Shown here piece by piece: positions 1-10,628 of a DNA stretch of 64,000 nucleotides; the stretch's first letter is position 1; every line of letters begins with the position of its first letter. Origin of the DNA: Lumbricus rubellus (taxonomy: Eukaryota > Annelida > Clitellata > Crassiclitellata > Lumbricidae); the NCBI GenBank assembly GCA_945859605.1, contig OX243825.1:32312992-32376991 (forward strand), written 5' to 3'. The notes under the pieces are model-generated. The model did not search any database. It was not told where the DNA came from and worked only from the letters and a program-made list of their open reading frames with translations. The position numbers and the translations under genes are program-made.

Positions 1-720
1 GATCAATAAAAAAACTTGAAACTTGAAACATCCTAATTTAAGAGGTCTGACTTCTGTGGAATTTGACTCTTTAAGATCGTCATTGAAGGAAGGAAGCTAT
101 TGAAATGCGGAATGCCATAATTAATCAATCCAGAATGAATTTGATGTTTGACAGCATTTGCAGATAACTGGATTATGCAGAAAGCAATCATGGGGCACGG
201 TGGTGAAGAGGGTATTTTCGTTGCCTAAACTTGTAATTTTGCAAATTACTTTAATAATATATCAGTTTCAATATAATTTTTTGTTTTCTATTTAATGTTC
301 GTATCCAGTTTTTCTGAGAATTCTTTGCTAAATTACCGGATTCAGATATAAGACTTATTGAGCCAATATACTATGAGACAAAGAAACGATTACTTGATGA
401 TTCACATTGAGCGCCTCTGAGTAGGGGCGCTATATAAATGCTGTGAATGAATTAATCGTAAAGCAGACTATGGCTTTAAATTTTACTATGCCAGATGGAT
501 TTTTGAATAGTATTGCAGGGGAATATTTAGTGTAAACACGATGAGACAATTGGCATCGGGACACACAAATGAAGCATCGTGCCAAGAATATTTAAATAAA
601 GTAAATGTGTACAAACTACAAAATGATAACTCTTTAGTAATACTGTGCTGGTAGCGTTGTGAAAAATGAACCTGAATCTGTGACATAATTCCATCCCTCA
701 TGCAAATTATACATCTGTTA
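1..720 (+). repeat. Copy of the zinc-finger gene downstream flank (sixth locus)
   Basis: This segment matches 10,960-11,500, the region just downstream of the plus-strand zinc-finger gene, with about 90% identity by eye. Shared landmarks in the same order are CTTCTGTGGAATTT, TTTGATGTTTGACAGCATTT, GGTGGTGAAGAGGGTATTTT, CGCTATATA and ATGCCAGATGGATTTT. The reverse complement of part of it recurs downstream of the minus-strand paralogues (13.9-14.06 kb and 29.35-29.45 kb). I infer that another zinc-finger paralogue on the plus strand ends just before this window. No coding capacity is visible here. Confidence 0.7.
408..441. repeat. Hairpin tail AGCGCC...GGCGCTATATAAATG of a retroposon
   Basis: A 6-bp stem (AGCGCC / GGCGCT) closes a short loop and is followed by ATATAAATG. 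Similar hairpins occur at 6,172-6,225, 11,366-11,400, 21,315-21,355 and, partly, at 2,352-2,372 and 36,181-36,200. A hairpin followed by an AT-rich run at the 3' end is usual for some LINE and SINE families; the family assignment is inferred. Confidence 0.5.
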
Positions 721-2027
721 AAACCTCTCATCCGCCTTTTAGTTTTACTGCATTAATTTACCCTCAATACCATGGTTTCACTCCTCACCCAAACTTTCAA
801 ATTTGCTATAACATAATTTTTTTATTATCTTTATGAACTGCTGTATGTAATATTGGTATTTGGACCCATAAACCTTGGAGGTTACTAGATTTTAATGAAC
901 TTTAAAATTGATATATTTGTCTGTCTATCCATCCTTCCAATGATACTGCAACACCCATCCATCCACCAATCCATCATTCAAAGGACTCTTGTTCTCTCTC
1001 ACTCAAGATTATTTTATCTATTTTTCTCTCACAAATAAAGTGTTTAAAACAGTTGCCTAATTGCAATGCAATTTTTGATAAGATGAACACCGCACACATA
1101 ATTATATGAAAAGAGGTTCAGAATGTCAGGAAACAAAGTTTTCAACACCAATATAGCTGAGAAATGTCTAGTCTGATAGGGCCTAGTCTGTGACAAATTG
1201 AGTGAACAATGTGTCGTTGCTTCATAGTCTGGACTCTGCAGTGTACTGCAACCTTTTTTCCAAGGCCTACGGATCGGCAAGTTCCTACAAGGAAACATTT
1301 AATCATAATAATATTGAACACTTAACTTGTTGAATTTAAGATTATTAACAGTTGTTTCGAATTTGATGTTTCATATTTAATCTGAAAAATATTTATGGCA
1401 ATAATTTGCGATTATTCCGGAATATTTTTAAATAATAAAGGTCAAGTTTGGCAATTATTCAAAAAAGTTTTTTTGCAAAACATTTAAACATTAAAATGTA
1501 TTGCATGCATGTACATTTGTTCCTTTATTCATGTATGTACGCATGTGTGCATGCATGTCTGCATAGGTTTTTGTATGCAAATATTCCTGTATGTATGGTT
1601 ATGAACATAAAGATAGGTATGCATATTCTTAGGTAAGCAGCTGCATATGAACTCAAGCATTGTATATCAATCCTTAGGATACTCTGAGAGACACTTTGAA
1701 ATTCAAAATATCTTACTTAAAACATTTCAAGATTCCTGCTTCTCATTAACAGATCAACTACTTCTGTAAACTAGAGTCGTAAAGTTCCAGTGATGGTGCA
1801 TTGAATTTAAAACTTCTGAGGCTTCTGCAAAAGAAATATGGTCTATTACAACATCAGTCATTTGTATCAGTTACTACCCGTATCTAATAACGACAATTTA
1901 TATGGCACCGTAAGTCTGTAACGCGACCATACCGCTACAAGGGCGCCATATTACGTTACGAGAAGTTAGTCTTTGCCATGGTTACATGATTCGCACGAGG
2001 CCTTGCGTGGAATGATTTTTTTATTAC
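721..2027. other. No recognised gene
   Basis: AT-rich sequence with short open frames only. A loose run of ATGTATG/CATGCATG words lies at 1,500-1,605. I see no splice-bounded exon, RNA gene or repeat I can name. Confidence 0.5.
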
Positions 2028-2222
2028 CTTGAGATCAGCCAAGCAGAAGCTTTTTCTCAGCTCCTCCAAAACTCCATCAGACATCGCGGTCGTTGCAAGG
2101 ACGAGGACTTGTGCGCCGCGTTGTGTGATCTCCTTTATGTTCCTTGTGATCGTTTGTTCCATGTCACCGTCAGCATGTTCCAATCCAATAAGCAGAACGA
2201 TACTTGGACCACAACAAAGAGC
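2028..2222 (-). CDS. Isolated 65-codon exon, possibly SIS-fold (sugar isomerase) protein
   Basis: On the minus strand an acceptor (TGTTTTAG) precedes 195 nt of open frame, and a donor (AAG|GTAATA) follows, so the exon is an exact 65 codons in phase 0-0. The peptide starts ALCCGPSIVLLIGLEH and continues DMEQTITRNIKEITQRGAQ, then VLVLATT. The pattern of a GP turn, a hydrophobic strand, a helix ending NI.EI..RG, and a second strand resembles the second SIS domain of glucosamine-6-phosphate synthase, where NIEEVRARGGQLYVFA occupies this place. That comparison is from memory and the match is weak. No neighbouring exon was found within a kilobase, and a copied or stranded exon is possible. Confidence 0.4.
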
Positions 2223-2519
2223 CTAAAACATGAAGGCAACATCATGTTCTTTAAGGAGTCATAGCATCAGTTGTTTTAATAGCAACGAACTCATTAGGAA
2301 ATGTTCAATGACCTTGTGGCACGAGCTGTTACCAACATCGGCGCTGTTGTAACAACTGAACGGCGCTATATAAATTCTAGAAATTATAATTCATATCATA
2401 CACACATTCATCTAGTTTCCAGAGCGTTCAGAAGCTTATCATAAAAATCTGGCGATCTTAGTGCAGCAGTTTCAGGCTTCTGCGTGTCACGTTCCCCTTA
2501 CAAGTTAGTATTTCTAGAG

Positions 2520-2896
2520 CTGAAATAGAAGCTGGATTGATGAAAAACGCTTAAGTAATGGAAGCTCGATGACGGTATTTTGGCAATCCTGGAAACGGCG
2601 GTCATAAATTCCGAAACACTGTTTTCAGCGTCGAAATAATTGATGTCAATCGCGTCATTCAATAGTTGCTATCCAACTTCTATTTAGATAACAATTTTTT
2701 CGGCAATCCAGCTCCAGTTAGACAAGAACATTTTCATCATTCCAGCTTCAATTTCAGCAGAATGACTGCACTAACCCTAGAACTAACCCAAACCGACCTC
2801 ACGACGCCTAACCTGAGCCCTAACCGACCCTCACGCGCTAAATCCCGCTTCTATTTCGTGAGCAAATATTTTTAATCGAATTTATCAATTTTAAAC
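2520..2896. repeat. Minisatellite core and telomere-like module of an outer foldback element
   Basis: Contains diverged GAAGCTGGATTGATGAAAA units, then a module reading CCCTAACCGACCCTCACG (2,807-2,836). An arm at 2,580-2,627 (GGCAATCCTGGAAACGGCGG...) is inverted at 3,568-3,612, so the element at 2,897-3,503 sits inside an older foldback element. Confidence 0.6.
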
Positions 2897-3512
2897 GGTT
2901 CCACGACAACTCGTCTAACGACAACTTGTCTAACGACAACTCGTCTCCGGACAATTGGTCTAACGACAACTGGTCTACAGGCGAATAGTATTGATGAAAT
3001 AGAAGCTGTATTTATAAAAAAAAATTTAGCTTAAATGGAAGCTGGATTTATGATTTTATTCACGTATTTCGACATGCATCAAGCTTCTACTTTAGATCTA
3101 AAAATACCTTCATCCAGCTTCTATTTCTCACCTGTTATTTTCGTCAATCCAGCTTCTATTTCAGATATAGAAATACCCTCATCCAGCTTCCATTACTTAA
3201 GCGTTTTTTCATCAGTCCAGCTTCTATTGCAAATCAAGAAATACTTTCATCCAGCTTTTATTTCTCATGTGTTATTTTCGTCAAAACCAGCTTCTATTTC
3301 ACCTGTAAAAGAGCCATAATCCAGATTCCACTTCTCTTGCGTTTTTTCATTAATACAGCCTCAATTTCACATGTAAAAACTTTCATCCAGCTTCCATTTC
3401 TCAAGCGCTGGATCAGTTGTCAGTAGACCAGTTGTCGTAGACGAATTGTCCGGAGACCACTTGTCGTTAGACGAGTTGTCGGTAGACGAATTGTCGTGAC
3501 ACCATTTTAAAC
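2888..3512. mobile_element. TU-like foldback element 2,897-3,503 with 9-bp target duplication
   Basis: The element starts GGTTCCACGACAACTCGTC and ends GTTGTCGTGACACC. Outer arms are tandem ~15-bp units (ACGACAACTCGTCTA), inverted at the two ends (about 2,897-2,990 and 3,413-3,503). The core is a minisatellite of AATCCAGCTTCTATTTCACC units of about 30-35 bp. ATTTTAAAC is repeated exactly at 2,888-2,896 and 3,504-3,512. There is no open frame for a transposase, so it is non-autonomous. Confidence 0.85.
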
Positions 3513-3900
3513 GTCGAGATGCGTAAAACACGGAGCTGAAAACATGGACTATATATACAATATAAAAAACAGTGTTTCGGAATTTATGACCGCCGTTCCC
3601 AGGATTGCCGGTATTTTTATATCTGAAATAGAAACCGGATTGACGAAAATAACGAGCGAAAAAAGAAGTTGGCTGAAGGTTTTTTAGATCTGAAGTAGAA
3701 GCTGGATGCATGTTGAAATACATGAATGAAAATCATTAATCCAGCTTCCATTTTAAGGTTTAAGAAACATTTTCATAAACCCAGATTCTGTTTAATCAAT
3801 ACGAGTTGCCTGTAGACCAATTATCGTTAGACCAGTTGTCCGTAGACGAGTTGTCGGTAGACATTATTGTCGTGGAACCGTGTTACATGACGCAATAATC
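3513..3900. repeat. Foldback core and arm remnants
   Basis: Holds the right arm of the outer inverted pair (3,568-3,612), GAAGCTGGATGCATGTTGAA-type core units, and a GACGAGTTGTCGG array ending GTCGTGGAACC near 3,798-3,877. No target duplication was found for this array. Confidence 0.55.
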
Positions 3901-4243
3901 AAGGTCGTTGGCAATAATCGCTAGAGTAGGCTACAGAAGAATCTCCCATCTGAATCCTCGCTCTATAGGTTCTTTCTCGTAAGTAGCCATTCTAGGGTAC
4001 TGTAGCAGACAAAGAACATTATGTTGATTTATGGCAAATTCTGGGGTGAGTTTTATCCGAAACAAAGATTACTTGCTGTCTGCAGTTTTTAGCTAACGAT
4101 TATCGCTTCCTTATTTCGCATAATTAGTATGTCATAAATAGTCCTATTTCTCTTGCGCAACGGTTTTAGATTCGGTAAACGTGTATTTTAGCGTCGTCTA
4201 TTATTCGCCATTGCTTAGGTTTCAGCATTAGGCTAGTCGAGTA

Positions 4244-4640
4244 CCAGTCGGGGTAAAATTCTATAACGACGCGGTAGCAAGTAAACATCATGTCGGCAAA
4301 AGATCCGCGCATAATAGAGCCCATAAATCCAACTTCTAGTTTGCCGAGAATTCTTTTAATCGATCCAGCTTCTGTTTAGGCAAGAATTTGTTCGATAAAT
4401 TTCGCTTCTACGTCGTCCGCAAATATTTTTATTCAATTTGTCATTAAAAATTATTGTTCATCAATCCAGCTTCAATTTCAGCATAATGACTGCACTAACC
4501 CTAAAACTAACCCTAACCGACCCTCACGTCGCCTAACCTGAGCCCTAACCGACCCTTACGCGTAAAATCCATGATGTTTACTTGCTACCGCGTCGTTATA
4601 GAATTGCTACCGCGTCGTTATAGAATTTAACCCCAGTCGG
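4244..4640. mobile_element. Nested foldback element 4,252-4,632, TSD CCAGTCGG
   Basis: Inverted ends of about 35 bp begin GGTAAAATTCTATAACGACG and include GCGGTAGCAAGTAAACATCATG. The right end carries a second copy of GCTACCGCGTCGTTATAGAA. CCAGTCGG is repeated exactly at 4,244-4,251 and 4,633-4,640. The core carries CCAGCTTC units and a telomere-like module (4,495-4,560). The paralogous stretch at about 33.2 kb lacks the insertion. Confidence 0.85.
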
Positions 4641-4712
4641 ATTGACTGAAAGAGTTCTTTCTAAATAGAAGTTGGATTGATTAAATTAATTTCTATTGAG
4701 ATAGAAGAGGAA

Positions 4713-5132
4713 TTGATTAAGGTAAAGGTGTATTTTAGCGTATTAAATTATTGGCTCGTTGCACCATCATTATTCTTAATCAATCCAACTTCTAGTTTTC
4801 CACGATTTATAGCCATCGATCCAGCTTCCACTTAGGTAAGAATTCGGCAAGAATTAGTTTCATCAGTCCCGCTTCTGTTTAGGCAGATATCATTTTTCAT
4901 CAAAATCACTTCTATTTAATTAAAAATTATTGTTCGTCAATCCAGCTTTGATTTCAGCCAAATTGTCTTAATAAATCCCACTTCCATTTCAGTAAAAATT
5001 ATTTTCATTAATCCGTCTTCTACTTTGCAAGAATTCTTTTCGTCAATCCAACTTGTGTAGACCTGATAAACACTGAAACCCATGCAATGGCGAATAATTT
5101 AATACGCTAAAATACACCTTTACCTTGATTAA
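4713..5132. mobile_element. Nested foldback element 4,721-5,124, TSD TTGATTAA
   Basis: Inverted ends GGTAAAGGTGTATTTTAGCG / CGCTAAAATACACCTTTACC. TTGATTAA is repeated exactly at 4,713-4,720 and 5,125-5,132. The paralogous site near 33,290 reads GGAATTAATTAAAACAATC and is empty. The core is again CCAGCTTC-type units. Confidence 0.88.
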
Positions 5133-5317
5133 GACAATCTTGCTGAAATTGAAGCTGGATTGAAGAACTATAATGTTAAATTAAAAAAGTTATATTGATG
5201 AAAAATATTTGCTGACGAAATAGAAGCGGGATTCTCGTTCAAAACTAGAAGTTGGATTGATTGAAAATAGCAATGCTGCAGCGAGTGAATAATTTACCAT
5301 ACTAAAATACGTTTACC

Positions 5318-5690
5318 AATTAAAAATAGTTCGTATTCATCGGACTTCTATTTAGCGTGAATTCTTTTAATCAATCCAACTAGTGTGCGACCAGCATATA
5401 CACCATGATTCAAAAATTAAGCCAAATTGTTTTTATATATCGCTAGTTCCTGATAACATCACGCTAACATTTTCCAAATATTTAGAGAATTGGACCAAGA
5501 ATATGATTCCAAAATTTAATGAGAAAAAGTTGAACGGGTAAAAGGATATGAATATTTAAACTTCATATGCCAACGTTTCAGTTTACAAGCAATTTTCTGT
5601 CAGATTCAATAAAAATGTTTCCTTATTATCTCTTATGCCTGATGATTAATCATTCTAAGATTTTCCAGATTGAACTAACAATATGACCCC
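5318..5690. other. AT-rich DNA without a recognised feature
   Basis: No coding frame or repeat I can name; it leads into the mariner fossil. Confidence 0.4.
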
Positions 5691-5705
5691 AACAGTATGG
5701 TTTAA

Positions 5706-6100
5706 TTATTTAAAAATAACATGCTCAAAATGTTCTCCTCCTGTTTGCACGCAAACCAGAAGGCGCTGGCACCATTGCGCAACAACGACGTTGATTATCC
5801 TCGGTCCAGGCCATTCCACACTTCCAACATGCGTTGCTTCAGATCGTTTATATTATGGATTGTTGTCTGGTAGAATCGGTCTTGCATCACGTTCAACGCT
5901 TTATAGTCGACAGGATTCAATTCTGGGCTGTTCGGAGGCCATAATGTGGGAGAAACGAAGTCTGGCGTCTCTCTTGTCAGCATTTCGATGGTTTTCTTGG
6001 CTCTGTGGGCTGGCGCTGTTCTGTTGAAAAAGAAAACAGTCTTCTGGGGCTGTAGATTTCTGATAGCAGGTGGAAGTTGTTTCCATCTAATCGGTCTCAA
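5706..6100 (-). pseudogene. Tc1/mariner-superfamily transposase fragment (C-terminal half)
   Basis: Read on the minus strand in three frames, this is the end of a DDE transposase that cuts and pastes DNA at TA sites. Visible blocks are a QQNSA / APAHRAKKTI region broken by a frameshift, then TPDFVSP, LWPPNSPELNPVDY, MQDRFYQTTI and a C-terminal AQWCQRLLVCVQTGGEHFEH in another frame, ending at a stop at 5,706. The family normally has Asp in the QQDSAP block; this copy has Asn. Spacing from that residue to the Asp of NPVDY is about 37, suggesting a DD37D-type mariner relative. Frameshifts and the missing N-terminal half make it a dead fossil. Confidence 0.8.
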
Positions 6101-6171
6101 CTTCTAACTGGTAATCCCTCCTCCTCATTTTCTTTCATCAAAACTTATTTCTTCTCTCGTGGTCTTGCGCA

Positions 6172-6240
6172 CTGGAAGCGCCTCTGAACGGGTCACCCTT
6201 GTTGAGGCGCTTTATAAATGTTTTAATACGATAATACGAT
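6172..6240. repeat. Retroposon hairpin tail (AAGCGCCTC...GAGGCGCTTTATAAATG)
   Basis: The 9-bp stem AAGCGCCTC / GAGGCGCTT is followed by TATAAATG. The preceding GGTCTTGCGCACTGG recurs, slightly changed, at 36,175-36,190, so this is a dispersed retroposon end. Confidence 0.5.
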
Positions 6241-6289
6241 ACGATGATGTTCATGTTCCGCTAGTAGTAAGAGTTGCAAAGTGGTTGAA

Positions 6290-6540
6290 ACAAAGAAGAT
6301 ATTTTGTTGTGAAATGAAAGGTCACAGCTTCCCATTACAACATCAGATCTCGTTAAGACCTGCATCTCAACTAAAAAAAAACAATATCACCAATTGACCA
6401 TTAGAATAGCTGGCCCTAAACTATGGAACTCTATAAAATCAGGCATTCGTTCTCTAAACTCTCCTGTCCTTCAGGTTGGCAGGCATACAGAGAACAGTTA
6501 TGTGAAGCCTGATTACTGTATGCTATGACTACAACTTAGT
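6290..6540 (+). pseudogene. LINE ORF2 C-terminal remnant
   Basis: The plus strand reads IRIAGPKLWNSIKSGIRS, then in another frame AYREQLCEA. These match the typical end of CR1/L2-type LINE polyproteins (AGPKLWNSLP.. followed by FK..YR..L). It is frameshifted and short. It abuts the promoter region of the zinc-finger gene at 7.4 kb, where the TATA box kept by three other copies is not recognisable. Confidence 0.5.
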
Positions 6541-6552
6541 ATAAACCATGGT

Positions 6553-7118
6553 GTAAATTAAGTTCTAGGACAAAATGGTAGCGGACAAAATGGTACGGAC
6601 AAAAGGGTATGGATAAATTGAAGCTGGATGAGGGTATTTTATTGCTGAAATAGAGGGCGGATGTCTTTCTGGGGGCAGAAGTACAGCTCTAGTGAAGAAA
6701 AAAACTTGAGAAAAGGAAGCCGGATTGGCGAATATAAATGCTTGAGAAATGGAAGCTGGATTGATGTATTTCATTCATGTGTTTCATGATGTATCCAGCT
6801 TCCATTTCAGCCATAAGATTCCTTAAACCAACCTCTAATTGTAATACACCTTTCATTAATCCAGCTTCTATTTCAGCTATGAAAATACCCTGATACAGCT
6901 TCTATATCTAAAGCATTATTTTCATCAATCCAGCTTCCATTTCATATATAAAAATATCCACACAGAGTCTTCATCCAGCTTCAATTTCACATGTGTCTTT
7001 TCATTAATCCAGCTTCTATTTCATATATAAAAATTCACTAATCCAGCTTTCATTTCATCCATACCATTTTGTCCGTACCATTTTGTCCGCTACCATTTTG
7101 TCCGGTCACCGTAAATTA
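6553..7118. mobile_element. Foldback element 6,561-7,110 (GGACAAAATGG type), TSD GTAAATTA
   Basis: Outer arms are tandem 14-bp units, GGACAAAATGGTAC, inverted at the two ends (6,568-6,615 and 7,062-7,105). The core is CCAGCTTCTATTTCA minisatellite. GTAAATTA flanks it exactly (6,553-6,560 and 7,111-7,118). The paralogous sequence upstream of the gene at 15.0 kb has one GTAAATTA (17,018-17,025, minus) with no insertion. It therefore landed between the promoter and the coding part of the plus-strand zinc-finger gene. Confidence 0.88.
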
Positions 7119-7400
7119 TTGTTCTCCTTGTACTTCTTCAATCAGTCTTAACATTATAAGGATGACTAGACAAGCCTTTGGTTGTCTAATCCTCAAGAGT
7201 CGACCTACATTATCCTTTGCCACTTCATCATTATCATGACCTTGTGTGGTAATGTTTACTACATGTATTTTAATCAAATTATAAACTAACTGTGCATGTT
7301 GAATGTATTCTCCACTTCATTGATTAAAATAAATTTGATTTTTTTTATTTCATTTGATTAGTGTCAAATCATCTTTACAAAAGTCTACTTGAAGGTGAAT
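7119..7400 (+). other. 5' region of zinc-finger gene 1 (leader and possible intron)
   Basis: ATGACTAGACAAGCCTTTG at 7,162-7,180 matches ATGACCAGACAAACATTTG in the gene at 15.0 kb. There it runs straight into GAAGGTGAATTTTAC. Here about 215 bp separate the two pieces, as in the gene at 58.1 kb. Either this is an intron, possibly with donor TTTG|GTTGTC, or the sequence was lost in the other copies. Confidence 0.4.
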
Positions 7401-10400
7401 TTTATAAAGAAACAGTTGGAGATAAGTGCAATATATGTCACAGAAGGACTTCAGAAAACACTCAATGATTCATTCTGGACAACTATGCTATGTAATAAAG
7501 ATTTGTTTGAAGAGACCTACAATGAAAACTCATGAAATATTGCAAACTGGAGAAGAATCACATGAGTGCAATTTATGTGAAAAAGCTTTACAAGTAGTAC
7601 TTATCTAGGACAGCACATGAGAATACACACTGGAGAAAAACACTACAAGTGCAAAATAGTAAAACATTTATATGCTGCAGGCGCTGAACATAAATGCTGT
7701 TGTTGTCAATGCAATATATGCATCAAGGCTTTGTTTGAAAACAAATCTCCAATGAAGACTCATAAAAGAATTCAAACTGGAGAAAAAACAAATGAGTGCA
7801 ATTTATGTGGGAACACCTTTGCAGACAGATCTTATCTCAAAGAACACATCAGGATACACACCGGAGAAAAACCGTACAAGTGCAATTTATGTAGTAAAGC
7901 ATTTACACAGAGGGCGGGTTTGTATAGTCACAGAAGAATGCACACTGGCGAGAAACCATTTATATGCAATATATGTCACAGAGCATTTGCACGAAATACC
8001 ACTTTGGACTCACACAAAAGGACACACACTGGAGAAAAACCATTTAAGTGCAATATATGTCACAAAGCGTTTGTCAGCAAACAATGTATGCAGATCCATA
8101 CAAGAACTCATACCGGAGAGAAACCATTTGTTTGCAATATATGTGACAAAGCATTTTCGCAAAGCATTCCTCTCCGTGACCACAGAAGGACTCACACTGG
8201 TGAGAAACCATACTCTTGCAATTTATGTCACAAAGCATTTGTTCGTAGGGAGCAACTAATAAGTCACTCAAGTATCCACACTGGAGAAAAAGCTTACAAA
8301 TGCAATTTGTGTAACAAATCATATACACGATCATGTGGTCTGCTATACCATAAAAGAACCCACACTGGAGAAAAACCTTACAAATGCAATTTGTGTAACA
8401 AAGCATTTACTTATCTCTGTAACCAGCAACGCCATGAAAGTACCCACACTGGCGAAAAACCTTACAAATGTAGTTTGTGCGACAAATCATTTGCACAAGC
8501 CGATGGTCTGCAAAGCCATAAAAGAACCCACACTGGAGAAAAACCATACAAGTGCAGAACATGCAACAAAGCTTTTGCAGATCACAGTAGCCTGCGGATC
8601 CATAACAGCATCCACAGTGGATACAGACCATTCAAGTGCCACTTATGTAAAAAATCATTCACAAAACCTTCTATCCTGGCTGCTCATGCAAGATCTCACA
8701 CTGGTGAAAAGCCATACATGTGCAACATATGTGACAAAGCGTTTTCATATGGCCATACACTGAAAGTCCATATGAGAACTCATTCAGGAGAGAAACCCTA
8801 CATTTGCAATATTTGTGAGAACGCATTTTCTCATCAAATTCATCAAAATAACCACAGAAGAACGCACACTATTGAGAAACCATACCGTTGTAATATATGT
8901 CATACAACCTTTTCTCTCAAGGGACATTTGGATATTCACACCAGAGAAAAACCTTACAAATGCAATTTGTGTAACAAAGCATTTACTTCTGTCTGTAACC
9001 AGCAACGCCATGAAAGTACCCACACTGGCGAAAAACCTTACAAGTGTAGTTTGTGCGACAAATCATTTGCACAGGCCGATGGTCTGCAAAGCCATAGAAG
9101 AACCCACACTGGAGAAAAACCTTACAAGTGCAATTTATGTAGTAAACCATTTACACAGAGGGCGGGTTTGTATAGTCACAGAAGAACGCACACTGGCGAG
9201 AAACCATTTATATGCAATATATGTCACAGAGCATTTGCACGAAATACCACTTTGGACTCACACAAAAGGACGCACACTGGAGAAAAACCATTTAAGTGCA
9301 ATATATGTCACAAAGCGTTTGTCAGCAAACAATGTATGCAGATCCATACAAGAACTCATACCGGAGAGAAACCATTTGTTTGCAATATATGTGACAAAGC
9401 ATTTTCGCAAAGCATTCCTCTCCGTGACCACAGAAGGACTCACACTGGTGAGAAACCATACTCTTGCAATTTATGTCACAAAGCATTTGTTCGTAGGGAG
9501 CAACTAATAAGTCACTCAAGTATCCACACTGGAGAAAAAGCTTACAAATGCAATTTGTGTAACAAATCATATACACGATTATGTGGTCTGCTATATCATA
9601 AAAGAACCCACACTGGCGAAAAACCTTACAAATGTAGTTTGTGCAACAAATCATTTGCACAAGCCGATGGTCTGCAAAGCCATAAAAGAACCCACACTGG
9701 AGAAAAACCTTACAAGTGTAGTTTGTGCGACAAATCATTTGCACGAGCTGATGGTCTGCAAAGCCATAAAAGAACCCACACTGGAGAAAAACCGTACAAG
9801 TGCAGAACATGCAAGAAAGCTTTTGCAGATCGCAGCAGCCTGCGAATCCATAAAAGCATCCACAGTGGTGATAGACCATTCAAGTGCCACTTATGTAACA
9901 AATCATTCACAAAACCTTCTATACTGGCTGCTCATGCAAGATCTCACACTGGTGAAAAGCCATACATGTGCAACATATGTGACAAAGCATTTTCTCAGCA
10001 AACTCATCTATATCGTCACAGAAGAACGCACACTGGAGAGAAACCATACCTTTGTGATATATGTCATAGAACATTTTCTCTTAAGGAACAATTGAAAATT
10101 CACACAAGAATACACACAGGATTGAAGCCATACAAGTGCAAATTATGTCAAAGATTATTTGCTGAAAGTGGTCACCTCAGTAACCACATGAATACTCACA
10201 GTGAAAGATCGGCAAAAAAGAGTGAAATTTTTGATGAAAGTAGTTATCAAGGCACACATGTGAAAATTCGCAGCGTTGAAACATTGTTTGTGGAGGTATT
10301 GTGTCAAAGCAAGTTGTCGGAAAAGACGGAGAGATACGACGATACTGATACTAGTTCAGAGTTGTTAACAACGGAATCGAATCAAGTAGTTTTTTCCAAA

Positions 10401-10628
10401 CAGAGCAAGATATACAGTCCAGATGACAATAGAATGGATGCTGATCATTCGATAAGTACTGCTGATGGAAACTGTTTCATTTCCAGAACCCTTGGTTGCG
10501 GAGTGTGTGATAAAATGTTTGATATTGAAGAGGAACTAATGGAACATTGTAATCATCACTTCGAAAATCCGCCTGAAAGGAGTTTGGGGGAATTCTCTGA
10601 ATTGCGACTTTTAAACTACTTTCCTTGA
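7380..10628 (+). CDS. Polydactyl C2H2 zinc-finger protein, gene 1 (29 fingers, 5' frameshift)
   Basis: Long open frame from 7,617, with an earlier in-frame part at 7,426-7,608. Twenty-eight complete C2H2 fingers and one truncated finger follow TGEKPY/TGEKPF linkers, then an acidic tail and a last single finger ([10 protein letters not shown]...EHCNHH). Such proteins bind DNA in the nucleus; the target is unknown. No KRAB, SCAN or BTB domain is visible. A missing T near 7,588 (GCTTTACAAG instead of GCTTTTACAAG) breaks the frame after ECNLCEKA, so the 5' part is out of frame. The N-terminal THxxxQTGE block occurs twice. Fingers in 7.87-8.9 kb repeat at 9.12-10.0 kb with a constant 1,248-bp offset and few differences, and a finger truncated to HLDIHTREK (about 8,930-8,950) marks a joint. 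Confidence 0.85.

Larger units (their letters stand above)
4174..5317. mobile_element. Foldback element ending GGTAAACGTGTATTTTAGCG, with two nested insertions
   Basis: The left end GGTAAACGTGTATTTTAGCG is inverted on the right as ACTAAAATACGTTTACC. The body is the GAAGTTGGATTGATTAAA type of core. Two exact nested insertions split it (4,252-4,632 and 4,721-5,124). The same body without those two insertions recurs at about 33.19-35.8 kb. I found no matching target duplication for this outer element. Confidence 0.6.

Noticed and set aside
2897..3503. CRISPR-like regular repeats
   Set aside because: The units are contiguous, diverged and inverted at the two ends, in animal DNA without cas genes.
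7792..9900. Long alternative-frame and antisense frames inside the zinc-finger genes
   Set aside because: They repeat with the finger period and only mirror the 84-bp unit of the real frame.
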